From: Paenacidovorax caeni
GTDB taxonomy: Bacteria; Pseudomonadota; Gammaproteobacteria; Burkholderiales; Burkholderiaceae_C
Assembly: GCF_001298675.1 (NCBI RefSeq)
Contig: NZ_CYIG01000004.1
Coordinates: 50,832-114,831, forward strand
Direction: 5' to 3'
Length of the DNA stretch: 64,000 bases
Shown: positions 54,836 to 63,880 of the stretch, one piece after another
Layout: each line of letters starts with the position of its first letter
Position numbering within the stretch: position 1 is the stretch's first letter
Made by a program: the position numbers and the translations under genes
The notes under the pieces: generated by a model
Databases searched by the model: none
What the model saw: only the letters and a program-made list of their open reading frames with translations
What the model was told of the DNA's origin: nothing

Positions 54836-55827
54836 TACAAAAATTCATCCGCGCCCGGTAGTTGGTTCACCGGGGTCAGCGGGCCGCGTCCATCGAAGAA
54901 GGCGATCAGGTTGTCGGCCGCCAGGTTGGCCATGGCCCGGCGCGTGGCCACGGTGGCGCTGGCAATGTGGGGCGTCAGCACCACGTTGGGCAAAGTGAGC
55001 AAGTCGGGGTGCACGGCGGGCTCGCCCTCGAACACATCCAGCCCCGCGGCGGCAAGGCGCCCTTCCCGCAGCGCCGCGGCCAGCGCCGCCTCGTCCACGA
55101 TGCCGCCACGCGCGATGTTGACCAGCGTGGCGGTGGGCTTCATGCGCGCCAGCTCTTGTGCGCCGATGGTGTGGTGGTTGTCCGGGGTATAGGGCAGCAC
55201 CAGCACCACGTGGTCAGCGTTGGCCAGCAGCACATCCTTGCCCACGTGGCGCGCCTTGCACTCGGCCTCCAGCGCGGGCGGCAGGCGCGTGCGGTTGTGG
55301 TACAGCACCTCCATGCCGAAGCCGTGGGCGGCGCGGCGCGCGATGCCCTGGCCGATGCGCCCCATGCCGATGATGCCCAGCGTGCTGCCATGCACCTCGG
55401 AGCCGGCCAGCAGGTCGTAGCGCCAGTCCTTCCACTGGCCCGCGCGCAGGTAGCGCTCGCCCTCGGTGATGCGGCGCGCCGCCGCCATGAGCAGTGCGAA
55501 GCCAAAGTCGGCCGTGGTGTCGGTCAGCACGTCGGGGGTGTTGGTGCCCTGCACCCCCGCTGCGGTCATCGCAGCCACGTCGAAGTTGTTGTACCCCACT
55601 GCCATGTTGGCCACCACACGCAGGCGCGGGCAGGCGGCGAGCAGGGCCGCGTCGATGCGCTGCGCCCCGGTGGTCAGGGCGCCGTCCTTGTCAGCCAGCT
55701 GCCGGGCCAGCTCGGCGGGACTCCAGCGCACATCGTCCTGGTTGGCCTGCACCTCGAAATGCTGCGCCAATCGCTCGACAGTCTCGGGAAAGATGGCCTG
55801 CGCCACCAGGATGCGGGGTTTGGCCAT
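54820..55827 (-). CDS. Glyoxylate/hydroxypyruvate reductase-type D-2-hydroxyacid dehydrogenase
   Basis: A 335-residue GhrB-like enzyme: MAKPRILVAQAIFPETVERL at the start, VANMAVGYNNFDV (substrate loop), Rossmann motif GSTLGIIGMGRIGQGIARRA, catalytic Arg in VNIARGGIVDE, Glu in DVFEGEP and His in TPHIASA. It reduces glyoxylate or hydroxypyruvate with NAD(P)H in relatives. Its C-terminus and stop lie in a repeat copy. Confidence 0.9.
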   Translation of the reverse strand: MAKPRILVAQAIFPETVERLAQHFEVQANQDDVRWSPAELARQLADKDGALTTGAQRIDAALLAACPRLRVVANMAVGYNNFDVAAMTAAGVQGTNTPDVLTDTTADFGFALLMAAARRITEGERYLRAGQWKDWRYDLLAGSEVHGSTLGIIGMGRIGQGIARRAAHGFGMEVLYHNRTRLPPALEAECKARHVGKDVLLANADHVVLVLPYTPDNHHTIGAQELARMKPTATLVNIARGGIVDEAALAAALREGRLAAAGLDVFEGEPAVHPDLLTLPNVVLTPHIASATVATRRAMANLAADNLIAFFDGRGPLTPVNQLPGADEFLYQNGL

Positions 55828-55845
55828 ATCGCCCTCCTCGTGCAG

Positions 55846-57255
55846 TCAGCGGAAAAAGATCAACGTCATGACGATGAACAACGGCACCAGAATGGCGCCA
55901 GACCACAGCATGTAGCCAAAGAAGCTGGGCATCTTCACGCCGCGGTCCTCGGCAATGGCCTTGACCATCAGGTTCGGTGCGTTGCCGATGTATGTGTTGG
56001 CGCCCATGAACACGGCCCCGGCCGAGATGGCGGCCAGCGTGGGCGCCATCTGCACCATCAGCGTGGCGGCATCGCCTCCGGCCGTGTTGAAGAACACCAG
56101 GTAGGTGGGCGCATTGTCGAGGAAGGAGGAGAGCACGCCCGTGGCCCAGAAGTACATGGCGGGGTCGGGCGAGCCATCGGGGCGCGTCACGGCATGGATG
56201 ATGGCGCCAAACGGCCCCTGGGTACCCGCTTTGAGCATGGCGATCACCGGGATGATGGTCAGGAAAATGCCCGCGAACAGCTTGGCGACCTCCTGCATCG
56301 GCGCCCAATTGAACTGGTTGGCCGCATGCACCGCCTTGGGGGTGAGTGCCAGGGATGCCAGGGTCACCAGGATCAGCCCCACGTCGCGCACCAGGCCGGG
56401 CAGGCCAACTTCGGTGCCCGCCACGTCGAACGCGATACCCGGCTTCCAGAAGCCGCTGAGCAGCACCAGTGCCACCACCACGCCCAGCAGTACGAAGTTG
56501 ACCTTGCCGTCGAAGCCAAAGCCATCGGTATCGGGCGTGGGATCGATGCGGCGCAGCTCGTCGCGCTGGCGGAAGAACCAGCTGTCCAGGGCATAGAACA
56601 GGGCCAGCAACACCCCGACCAGGAACAGCGTCTCCGGGAAAACATGCTGCAGGGTCCAGAAAAAGTCCACGCCCTTGAGGAAGCCCAGGAACAGCGGCGG
56701 ATCGCCCAGCGGCGTGAGCGAGCCCCCGGCGTTGGAGACAATGAAGATGAAAAACACCACCACGTGGGCGATGTGCTTGCGGTGGTCGTTGGCGCGTATC
56801 AGCGGCCGGATCAGCAGCATGGATGCGCCCGTGGTGCCCATGAAGCTGGCCAGCACCGCCCCAAAGGCCAGAATGCCCGTGTTCAGCGCGGGGGAGCCAT
56901 GCAGGTTGCCGCGGATGTAGATGCCACCCGCCACAGTGAAAAGCGCAGCCAGCAGAATGACGAACGGCACGTACTCCGCCAGCAGCGCATGCACCAGGTT
57001 CACGCCCGCTACGCCGGGCCCGAACACCAGCGCGAACGGCAGCAGAAAAGCCAACGCCCAGGCAGCCGCCACCTTGCCGAAATGGTGGTGCCAGAACACT
57101 GGCGCCAGCAGCGGCATGAGCGCGATCGACAGCAGAATGCCGGCGAAGGGGACGCCCCACAGCAGCGACAGCGCTCCGCCATCCAGCTCAGCAGCCCCCG
57201 CCCAAGCCGGGGCCATGCAGCAGGCGGCCGCAGCCAGCCAGCGCCAATACGTCAT
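55846..57255 (-). CDS. NhaD-like sodium:proton antiporter / permease
   Basis: A 469-residue inner-membrane transporter of the ion transporter superfamily with about 12 spans. It starts with a signal-like hydrophobic segment (MTYWRWLAAAACCMAPAWAG) and has conserved SNAGGSLTPLGDPPLFLGFL (about 184-203) and SSFLDNAPTYLVFFNTAGGD (about 365-384), the two substrate hairpins of NhaD/citrate-type carriers. Ribosome site AAGGAG precedes the ATG at 57255. Follows pncB by 19 bp. Confidence 0.88.
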   Translation of the reverse strand: MTYWRWLAAAACCMAPAWAGAAELDGGALSLLWGVPFAGILLSIALMPLLAPVFWHHHFGKVAAAWALAFLLPFALVFGPGVAGVNLVHALLAEYVPFVILLAALFTVAGGIYIRGNLHGSPALNTGILAFGAVLASFMGTTGASMLLIRPLIRANDHRKHIAHVVVFFIFIVSNAGGSLTPLGDPPLFLGFLKGVDFFWTLQHVFPETLFLVGVLLALFYALDSWFFRQRDELRRIDPTPDTDGFGFDGKVNFVLLGVVVALVLLSGFWKPGIAFDVAGTEVGLPGLVRDVGLILVTLASLALTPKAVHAANQFNWAPMQEVAKLFAGIFLTIIPVIAMLKAGTQGPFGAIIHAVTRPDGSPDPAMYFWATGVLSSFLDNAPTYLVFFNTAGGDAATLMVQMAPTLAAISAGAVFMGANTYIGNAPNLMVKAIAEDRGVKMPSFFGYMLWSGAILVPLFIVMTLIFFR

Positions 57256-57274
57256 AAAAATCTCCTTGAGGTTG

Positions 57275-58459
57275 TCAGGCCGGGCTGGGGATGTCGAACA
57301 CCTGGCGCAGGTAGGCCAGGTATTTTTCATCGTCGCACATGCCCTTGCCTGGGGTGTCCGACAGCTTGGCCACGGGCTGGCCGTTGCAGCGCGTCATCTT
57401 GATGACAACCTGCAGCGGCTCGTAGCCAAGGTCGTTGGTCAGGTTGGTGCCAATGCCAAAAGCCAGTTGGCACCGGCCATGGAAGCGCTGGAACAACTCA
57501 ATGGTGCGCGGCACCGTGAGCGCGTCGCTGAAGATCAGCGTCTTGGTCAGCGGATCGACACGATTGTCGCGGTAGTGCTGCAGCAGGCGCTCGCCCCAGG
57601 CGAACGGGTCGCCGCTGTCATGGCGCGCGCCGTCAAATAGCTTGCAAAAATACAGGTCAAAGTCGCGCAGGAAAGCGCTCATGCCATACACATCGGACAG
57701 GGCGATACCCAGGTCGCCCCGGTACTCTTTAGCCCAGACCTCGAAGCCAAAGACCTGGCTGTCGCGCAGCCGGGGGCCCAGCGCCTGGCAGGCCTGCAGG
57801 TATTCATGCGCCATGGTGCCCAGCGGCGTCACGCCCAGCTTCATGGCATACAGCACGTTGCTGGTACCCGCGAACTGCCCGTGCATGCCCGTGCCCAGGC
57901 GCGCGCACAGCACGCGCAGCACCTCTTCATGCCAGGCACGCGAAAAGCGCCGGCGCGTGCCGTAGTCGGCAATCTTCAGTTCCGCCAAGCCGGGCGCCTG
58001 GAGTTGGCCAATCTTCGCGTCGAGCCGGCGCCGGCCCTCAGGGAAATCAGGCACTTTCTGCGTATTGCGGAAATACACCTCGTTGACGATGGCCAGCACC
58101 GGGATCTCGAACAGGATGGTGTGCAGCCAAGGCCCCTGGATGGTGATATCGATCTCGCCGGAAGGCAAAGGCGTGACCTGGACATATTTCTCGCCGAGCT
58201 TAAACAGTCCGAGAAAATCAACAAAATCGCTTTTGATGAAACGCAGCGAACGCAGATAGGCCAGCTCGGCATCCTGGAAACGCAGGCTGCACAGGGCACG
58301 AATTTCCTCGCGGATTTCATTCACCAAGGGCGCCAATGCAACGCCTGCATTGCGGCAGCGAAAGCGGTATTCGACCTGCGCGCCCGGAAACTGGTGCAGC
58401 ACCACCTGCATCATCGTGAATTTGTACAGGTCGGTGTCAAGCAGGCTGGTAATGATCAT
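57275..58459 (-). CDS. pncB: Nicotinate phosphoribosyltransferase
   Basis: A 394-residue enzyme that forms nicotinate mononucleotide from nicotinate and PRPP in NAD salvage. It starts [20 protein letters not shown] (the family N-terminus); [20 protein letters not shown] contains the autophosphorylated-histidine region downstream (AHEYLQA), and [14 protein letters not shown] and [10 protein letters not shown] bind the substrate phosphates. The ATG at 58459 is chosen over longer frames. Confidence 0.95.
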   Translation of the reverse strand: MIITSLLDTDLYKFTMMQVVLHQFPGAQVEYRFRCRNAGVALAPLVNEIREEIRALCSLRFQDAELAYLRSLRFIKSDFVDFLGLFKLGEKYVQVTPLPSGEIDITIQGPWLHTILFEIPVLAIVNEVYFRNTQKVPDFPEGRRRLDAKIGQLQAPGLAELKIADYGTRRRFSRAWHEEVLRVLCARLGTGMHGQFAGTSNVLYAMKLGVTPLGTMAHEYLQACQALGPRLRDSQVFGFEVWAKEYRGDLGIALSDVYGMSAFLRDFDLYFCKLFDGARHDSGDPFAWGERLLQHYRDNRVDPLTKTLIFSDALTVPRTIELFQRFHGRCQLAFGIGTNLTNDLGYEPLQVVIKMTRCNGQPVAKLSDTPGKGMCDDEKYLAYLRQVFDIPSPA

Positions 58460-58550
58460 GGCGGCAAAAAGGGGCTCTGCGCACGGCCCCGCGCAGGCGA
58501 AGGGACAGTGTAGGCCATCCCCCGGAGCGGCGCGCCCGGGGGGGAAATGC

Positions 58551-59009
58551 TCAGGGCTGGAGCGCCTGCAGCACTTCGCGCAAACGCTGCGGCAGTGGCA
58601 CGGGCCGGCGCGTGGCACGGTCCACGTACACATGCACAAAATGCCCAGACGCGGCGCTGAGCGGCTCGCCGGCGGCGAACAGGCCCAGCTCGTAGCGCAC
58701 GCTGGAGGAGCCGATATGCGCCACGCGAATGCCCGCATCCACGACCTGCGGGAACGCCAGAGGCGCAAAGTAATTGCATTGCGTCTCGATCACGAGCCCA
58801 ATGGTCTGCCCGCCATGAATGTCGAGCGCGCCCTGCTCGATCAGGTGGGCGTTCACCGCGGTGTCGAACCAGCTGTAATAAACGACGTTGTTCACGTGGC
58901 CGTAGACGTCGTTATCCATCCAGCGGGTGGCAATGGCCCTGAAGGTCCGAAAGGCGCTACGTGGCTCGGGTGAGCGGCGCGGGGCTGCAGTAGGGGTTGC
59001 TGTGGTCAT
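58551..59009 (-). CDS. 4HBT-type acyl-CoA thioesterase
   Basis: A 152-residue hotdog thioesterase with the 4HBT active-site stretch [20 protein letters not shown] (about 29-48) containing the catalytic aspartate. Similar to YbgC/FadM-like enzymes. It is 91 bp upstream of pncB on the same strand and divergent from the phasin gene. The start at 59009 ([13 protein letters not shown]) is preferred to a longer frame to 59138, which runs into the phasin promoter region. Confidence 0.88.
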   Translation of the reverse strand: MTTATPTAAPRRSPEPRSAFRTFRAIATRWMDNDVYGHVNNVVYYSWFDTAVNAHLIEQGALDIHGGQTIGLVIETQCNYFAPLAFPQVVDAGIRVAHIGSSSVRYELGLFAAGEPLSAASGHFVHVYVDRATRRPVPLPQRLREVLQALQP

Positions 59010-59111
59010 GGCAAACGATTGTGCCAGCGCAGGCCCGCGCCACCACGCCGGAGCGGTGTGCCATGACGCCACGGCGACAAATACTGATTTTTGGTATGTG
59101 CATCTAATATT

Positions 59112-59184
59112 TGCTGCACCGCAACATGGATATTGCATTTCCCCGGTGCACCGCTACAATTCAAACCATGCTGCACTGCAACAT
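59112..59184 (+). promoter_or_regulatory. Phasin promoter flanked by two PhaR-like sites
   Basis: TTGCAT (59133-59138) and TACAAT (59155-59160), 16 bp apart, make a sigma-70 promoter. The repeats TGCTGCACCGCAACAT (59112-59127) and TGCTGCACTGCAACAT (59169-59184), 15 of 16 identical, lie just before the -35 and just after the expected transcription start. This matches the arrangement reported for PhaR repression of phaP in Ralstonia. Confidence 0.72.
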
Positions 59185-59257
59185 AGGTCAAAGGCCTCAT
59201 GTCAGCGCAGATCTCTTGAAACCACCCGGGCTTAGCCCCTTTCTTTGGAGATATCTT

Positions 59258-59797
59258 ATGTCGCTGACCGCAGAACAAATCCTGGCCTCCCACAAAGCCA
59301 ACGTCGAAACCCTGTTTGGCCTGACCAGCAAGGCCTTTGAAGGCGTCGAGAAGCTCGTCGAGCTGAACGTCACCGCCTCGCGCGCTGCCCTGAACGAAGC
59401 CGCCAACCACGCCCAGGCTGTGCTGAGCGTGAAGGACGTGCAAGAGCTGCTGGCACTGCAAGCCAACATGTTCCAACCCCTGGCCGAGAAGACCGCTGCC
59501 TATAGCCGCCACCTGTACGACATCGCCGCAGGCACGGGCGCCGAATTCGGCAAGGCCCTGGAATCCAAGACGGCCGAAGCCCAGCAAAGCTTCGCAACCC
59601 TGGTCGACAACGCAGCCAAGAATGCTCCCGCTGGCTCTGAAACCGCCGTCGCCGTGATGAAGAGCGCCGTGTCCGCCGCCACCAACGCCTTCGAATCGGT
59701 GCAAAAGGCCGTGAAGCAGGCTTCTGACGTGGCCGAAGCCAACTTCAATGCCGTGGCCAACACCGCTGCCAAGGCAGCTACGCCCCGCAAGCGTTAA
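59258..59797 (+). CDS. phaP: Phasin family protein
   Basis: A 179-residue helical, Ala-rich phasin that coats polyhydroxyalkanoate granules. [20 protein letters not shown] and [20 protein letters not shown] show the phasin_2 pattern; the C-terminal part is an amphipathic helix rich in Ala and Lys. Ribosome site GGAG at 59247-59250. It has its own promoter and a long structured 3' UTR. Confidence 0.93.
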   Translation: MSLTAEQILASHKANVETLFGLTSKAFEGVEKLVELNVTASRAALNEAANHAQAVLSVKDVQELLALQANMFQPLAEKTAAYSRHLYDIAAGTGAEFGKALESKTAEAQQSFATLVDNAAKNAPAGSETAVAVMKSAVSAATNAFESVQKAVKQASDVAEANFNAVANTAAKAATPRKR

Positions 59798-59805
59798 TTA
59801 CGCGT

Positions 59806-59970
59806 GTTGTCTGGAGTACACACTCTAGGCAACCTTCAGGGATTACCCTGATAATTCAACCATTGCCCTGAGCCTCTTGTTTCAGGGCCCCAGTTGTCTC
59901 CTTGGATCCTCTCGAAACCCCCGTTTCAAGGATCCCTTCCAAGCCCAGTGCTCGCACTGGGCTTTTTTTT
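59806..59970 (+). other. Structured 3' UTR of phaP with five successive hairpins
   Basis: Dyads in order: GTTGTCTGGAGT/ACTCTAGGCAAC (59806-59833, 10 of 12); TCAGGG-ATTA-CCCTGA (59836-59851, perfect); CCCTGA/TCAGGG (59866-59887, perfect); GGATCCT with inner GAAAC/GTTTC and AGGATCC (59904-59935); and the terminator AAGCCCAGTG-CTCG-CACTGGGCTT followed by T (59941-59970). The second and third dyads use the same words and could pair in alternative ways. Could be a 3'-UTR-derived small RNA. Confidence 0.6.
59941..59970 (+). terminator. Strong Rho-independent terminator
   Basis: A perfect 10-base-pair stem AAGCCCAGTG / CACTGGGCTT with a CTCG loop and a following run of T. It closes the phasin transcript. 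Confidence 0.92.
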
Positions 59971-60044
59971 GGCCGGCCGGGTCTGCCAGGTACACAGCGG
60001 GCCTGCGCGACAATCGTGCTTTGCCCTTGTCCACAGCTTGCCCC

Positions 60045-60809
60045 ATGCCGACCACCTTGCCCTGGCTCGAGCCTCACGACGCCTTTCCGGACCCCGCGCA
60101 GGCGTGGGGTTCCAAGGATCCGGCACCCGGGCTGCTCGCCGCAGGGGGTGCGCTCGACACGGCACACCTGCGCACCGCCTACGCACATGGCATCTTCCCC
60201 TGGTTCAACGAGGGACAGCCCATCCTGTGGTGGTCGCCTGACCCGCGCATGGTGCTGCCCCCTGCGCAATTCCGGCTGCACCACTCGCTGCGCCGCACGC
60301 TGCGCAAATTCCGCGCCAATCCGCGCTGCGAGGTACGCGTAGACCACGACTTCAGCGCCGTGATCCATGCCTGCGCCTCCACCCCCCGCGAAGGGCAGAA
60401 CGGCACCTGGATCCTGCCGCGCATGGTCGCCGCGTACGAGGAATTCCACACTGCCGGTCATGCGCACAGCGTCGAGACCTGGGTCGATGGCCAGCTCGTA
60501 GGCGGGCTGTACTTCATCGCGCTGGGACGCGCGGTGTTCGGTGAATCGATGTTCGCCCACGCGACCGATGCTTCAAAAATCGCCCTGTCGGCCTTGGTGT
60601 GCCTGTGCCTGCGCAACGGCGTCGAACTGATCGACTGCCAACAAAACACCCGCCACCTGGCTTCGCTGGGTGCACGCGAGATTCCGCGCACGCAATTCCT
60701 GTGCACCATTGCGCACGCACAGCAAGCGCTCTGCCCCGGCTGGGCCTTCGACCCCCTATACTGGAACGCGCTTTTGCCCCCCGCCCAAGCCTTGGCATCG
60801 CCGGCATGA
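60045..60809 (+). CDS. aat: Leucyl/phenylalanyl-tRNA--protein transferase
   Basis: A 254-residue enzyme that adds Leu or Phe to proteins with N-terminal Arg or Lys, making them ClpS substrates. The family motifs are present: [59 protein letters not shown] and [19 protein letters not shown]. It overlaps bpt by four bases (ATGA). Confidence 0.96.
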   Translation: MPTTLPWLEPHDAFPDPAQAWGSKDPAPGLLAAGGALDTAHLRTAYAHGIFPWFNEGQPILWWSPDPRMVLPPAQFRLHHSLRRTLRKFRANPRCEVRVDHDFSAVIHACASTPREGQNGTWILPRMVAAYEEFHTAGHAHSVETWVDGQLVGGLYFIALGRAVFGESMFAHATDASKIALSALVCLCLRNGVELIDCQQNTRHLASLGAREIPRTQFLCTIAHAQQALCPGWAFDPLYWNALLPPAQALASPA

Positions 60810-61570
60810 CGCAACTCAACGATCTTCCGCTACAAGCCCTGCAGTTCTACGCCACCGCGGCCTACCCCTGCAGTTATTTGCCGGATCGCCAGGCACGCTC
60901 GCAGGTCGCCACGCCGAGTCACCTGATCCAATCCAGCGTCTACTCCGATCTGGTAGCCCAGGGCTTCCGGCGCAGCGGTATGTTCACCTACCGCCCCTAC
61001 TGCGACGGCTGCAAGGCCTGCACCCCGCTGCGGGTGCTGACGCACGAATTCACCCCAGACCGCAGCCAGCGCCGTGCCTGGACACGCCATGCGCACCTGC
61101 AAGCGCGCGTGCTGCGCCTGTGCTACCTACCCGAGCACTACCAGCTCTACCTGCGCTACCAGCAAAGCCGCCACGCTGGCGGTGGCATGGATCACGACAG
61201 CATTGACCAGTACACCCAGTTCCTGCTGCAAAGCCGCGTGAACTCGCGCCTGGTGGAATTCCGCGAGCCCGGCACGGGCGACAGCCCCGGTACGCTGAAG
61301 ATGGTGTCCATCCTCGACGTGCTCGATGACGGCATCTCCGCCGTCTACACCTTTTATGAGCCTGAGGACAAAGCCAGCTACGGCACCTTCAACGTGCTGT
61401 GGCAGATAGAGCAGGCGCGCCAGCTCGGCCTGCCCCATGCCTACCTGGGCTACTGGATCGCGCAAAGTCCGAAGATGCGCTACAAAGCCCGCTTTCTACC
61501 GCACGAAGTGCGCAGCGACGGGCTGTGGCAGCGGGTGGAACGCGCCAGCCTGCGCGAAGACATTTCATAG
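60806..61570 (+). CDS. bpt: Aspartate/glutamate leucyltransferase
   Basis: A 254-residue arginyltransferase-like enzyme that adds Leu to proteins with N-terminal Asp or Glu. The N-terminal cysteine-rich region ([25 protein letters not shown]) and C-terminal [34 protein letters not shown] are typical. Coupled to aat. Confidence 0.95.
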   Translation: MTQLNDLPLQALQFYATAAYPCSYLPDRQARSQVATPSHLIQSSVYSDLVAQGFRRSGMFTYRPYCDGCKACTPLRVLTHEFTPDRSQRRAWTRHAHLQARVLRLCYLPEHYQLYLRYQQSRHAGGGMDHDSIDQYTQFLLQSRVNSRLVEFREPGTGDSPGTLKMVSILDVLDDGISAVYTFYEPEDKASYGTFNVLWQIEQARQLGLPHAYLGYWIAQSPKMRYKARFLPHEVRSDGLWQRVERASLREDIS

Positions 61571-61605
61571 GATAAAATTTCGCTTTTGCGCCTTGCATTG
61601 CCTCC

Positions 61606-62412
61606 ATGCGAAAAAGCGACCCCGACATCCCCGCACAGCCCAGCGTTCAGGTACTGGAACGCATGTTCACGCTGATCGATGTCCTGGCCTCGCGCGAAGA
61701 AGCGATTTCACTCAAGGAAATCAGCGAACGCACGGGCCTGCACCCCTCCACGGCGCACCGTATACTCAACGACCTGGCCATCGGCCGCTTCGTCGACCGG
61801 CCTGAGTCGGGCAGCTACCGCCTGGGCATGCGCCTGCTGGAACTGGGCAACCTGGTCAAGGCCCGCCTGTCGGTGCGCGACGCGGCCTTGACGCCGATGC
61901 GCAACCTGCACAAGCAGATCCAGCAGCCTGTGAACCTTAGCGTGCGCCAGGGTGACGAAATCGTCTATGTGGAGCGCGCCTACAGCGAGCGCTCGGGCAT
62001 GCAGGTGGTGCGTGCCATCGGCGGCCGTGCGCCGCTGCACCTGACCTCCACCGGCAAGCTATTCCTGGCCGTGGAAGACCCGCAGCGCGTGCGCGCCTAC
62101 GCCACGCGCACCGGTCTGCCGGGCCACACCCACAACAGCATCACCCAGCTGCCCGTGCTGGAGCGCGAACTGGCCAAGGCGCGCCAGTACGGTATGGCGC
62201 GCGACAACGAAGAGCTGGAACTCGGCGTGCGCTGCATGGCCGCTGGCGTGTTCGACGACCAGGGCAAGCTGGTGGCGGGGCTGTCGATCTCCGCCCCCGC
62301 CGACCGGCTGGACGAAGGCTGGCTGCCCAAGCTGCAGGCCACGGCGCGGGAAATCTCCACCGCGCTCGGCTACCAGGAAGGCAGCACCCCGCCCATGGGG
62401 CTGGGCAACTGA
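61606..62412 (+). CDS. IclR-family transcriptional regulator
   Basis: A 268-residue regulator: N-terminal winged helix (LIDVLASREEAISLKEISER, then TGLHPSTAHRILNDLAIGRF, about 25-65) and C-terminal effector domain (GGRAPLHLTSTGKLFLAVED; CMAAGVFDDQGKLVAGLSIS). It starts 35 bp after bpt. Target unknown. Confidence 0.92.
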   Translation: MRKSDPDIPAQPSVQVLERMFTLIDVLASREEAISLKEISERTGLHPSTAHRILNDLAIGRFVDRPESGSYRLGMRLLELGNLVKARLSVRDAALTPMRNLHKQIQQPVNLSVRQGDEIVYVERAYSERSGMQVVRAIGGRAPLHLTSTGKLFLAVEDPQRVRAYATRTGLPGHTHNSITQLPVLERELAKARQYGMARDNEELELGVRCMAAGVFDDQGKLVAGLSISAPADRLDEGWLPKLQATAREISTALGYQEGSTPPMGLGN

Positions 62413-62438
62413 CCCGTTCCACCGCGCTGGCGCTTTCT

Positions 62439-62490
62439 TTTCGATAGCTGCCAGCGCTTGCCAGTAAAGGGCTGGCAGCCATTTTTCCTG
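62439..62490 (+). repeat. Intergenic repeat, well-conserved half copy
   Basis: TTTTCGATAGCTGCCAGCGC, then TTGCCAGTAAAGGGCTGG and CAGCCATTTTTC. It lies between two convergent genes. Confidence 0.78.
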
Positions 62491-62507
62491 CTAATCAGTG
62501 CACGCCA

Positions 62508-63866
62508 TCAGCGCCGCCAGCGCGCTGCCGGGTGGCGCTGCGGCAAGCGGTCGCCCGCACCAAAGAGCTGCTGGCGCAGCGTGCCACCCGCGTAGCTGGT
62601 GCGGTAGCGTCCCCGGTTTTGCAGCTCGGGGACGACCAGCGTGGCGAAGTCTTCCCAGGTCTCGGGCACAACGAGGCGCGTGAGGTTGAAGCCATCGATC
62701 TCGCCCACGTCCACCCAGCGCTCCAGTTCATCGGCCACCTGCGCGGCGTCGCCGACGATCGTGGTGTAGCGGCTGCCGAGCGTGAACTGCTCCAGCAGCT
62801 TGCGCCGCGTGGTCCAGCCCTGCTGCTGGGCTGCTGCGGCCGCCGACTGGATGGCATTGCTCTGGCCGAAGGCAATCGGTTCTTCGAGCCCGTAGCGCGC
62901 GAAATCCACCCCGGTGCTGGCGGCGAAGTGCGCCAGGCCGCCCTCGGCGCTGGCGTGGGCCTGGTACTCGGCGTACTTTTCCTGTGCTTCGGCAGCCGTG
63001 CGTCCAGGCACCACGGCCACGCCGACGTAGATCTTGATGTCGTCCGGCTGGCGGCCCGCGTCCACTGCCGCCTGGCGCAGCTGGCGCGAGGCCTCGCGCG
63101 CGGCCTCGGGCGTGCGCGCGCCAATGAAGACGCCCTCGGCATGCTGGCCAGCAAAGCGCAGCCCGCGTGCTGAAGTGCCCGCCTGGAACAGCACCGGTGT
63201 GCGCTGGGGCGACGGCGCGCTCATGTGGATGGCGTTGGCGCGGTAAAACGGCCCTTCGTGCACCACCGGGTGCACCTTCCCGGGCAGCGCGTGGATGCGC
63301 CGCGCCTTGTCGGCGATGACGGCGCCGTCCTCCCAGCTCCCCTCCCACAGCTTGTACGACAGTTCCAGGAAGTCGTCGGCGCGGTCGTAGCGGCTATCGT
63401 GCGCGGCCAGGCCCTCCTGGCCCAGGCCGCGCGCGCCGCTGTCCACGTAGCCGGTGACGATGTTCCAGCCGATACGCCCCTGGGTGAGCTGGTCCAGCGT
63501 CGTCACATCGCGCGCAAAGACGTAGGGGTTGTGCGCCCCCACGGTGGCCGTGACGCCGAAGCCGATGTGTTGCGTCACGGCGGCCATGGCCGACACCAGC
63601 AGCCACGGGTTGTTCACCGGCAGCTGGATGGCCTCGCGCAGCGTCAGGTCCACGCCGCCCTGGTAGACGTCGTAGTAGCCGATCACGTCGGCGATGAAGA
63701 TGCCGTCGAACAGGCCGCGCTCCAGCACCTGCGCGATGTGCGTCCAGTACTGCAGCGTGCCGTGCTGCGTGGACTGGTCGCGCGGGTGCGTCCACAGGCC
63801 GTGGTGGATGTGCCCCACGCAGTTCATGTTGAAGGCGTTGACGTGAATGTGCTTCTTGCGGGCCAT
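62508..63866 (-). CDS. NtaA/SnaA/DszA-family FMN-dependent monooxygenase
   Basis: A 452-residue luciferase-like enzyme: MARKKHIHVNAFNMNCVGHI and HHGLWTHPRDQST at the start, GRIGWNIVTGYVDSGARGLG (about 137-156), DDFLELSYKLWEGSWEDGAV, and the end GTLRQQLFGAGDRLPQRHP, all typical of the NtaA/SnaA/SoxA/DszA group. These use FMNH2 from a partner reductase to oxidise organosulfur, chelator or similar compounds. The ATG at 63866 is the family start; the longer frame up to 63983 runs into the IS end 14 bp upstream. Confidence 0.9.
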   Translation of the reverse strand: MARKKHIHVNAFNMNCVGHIHHGLWTHPRDQSTQHGTLQYWTHIAQVLERGLFDGIFIADVIGYYDVYQGGVDLTLREAIQLPVNNPWLLVSAMAAVTQHIGFGVTATVGAHNPYVFARDVTTLDQLTQGRIGWNIVTGYVDSGARGLGQEGLAAHDSRYDRADDFLELSYKLWEGSWEDGAVIADKARRIHALPGKVHPVVHEGPFYRANAIHMSAPSPQRTPVLFQAGTSARGLRFAGQHAEGVFIGARTPEAAREASRQLRQAAVDAGRQPDDIKIYVGVAVVPGRTAAEAQEKYAEYQAHASAEGGLAHFAASTGVDFARYGLEEPIAFGQSNAIQSAAAAAQQQGWTTRRKLLEQFTLGSRYTTIVGDAAQVADELERWVDVGEIDGFNLTRLVVPETWEDFATLVVPELQNRGRYRTSYAGGTLRQQLFGAGDRLPQRHPAARWRR

Positions 63867-63880
63867 GGCTGTCGTCTTTC

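Noticed and set aside
54862..57402. An 846-codon open frame antisense to the dehydrogenase and antiporter genes
   Set aside because: Shadow frame; both minus-strand genes have clear motifs.
57610..57660. AAATAGCTTGCAAAAATA in pncB as another repeat copy
   Set aside because: It encodes conserved PncB residues ([10 protein letters not shown]) and lacks the AAAGGG half.
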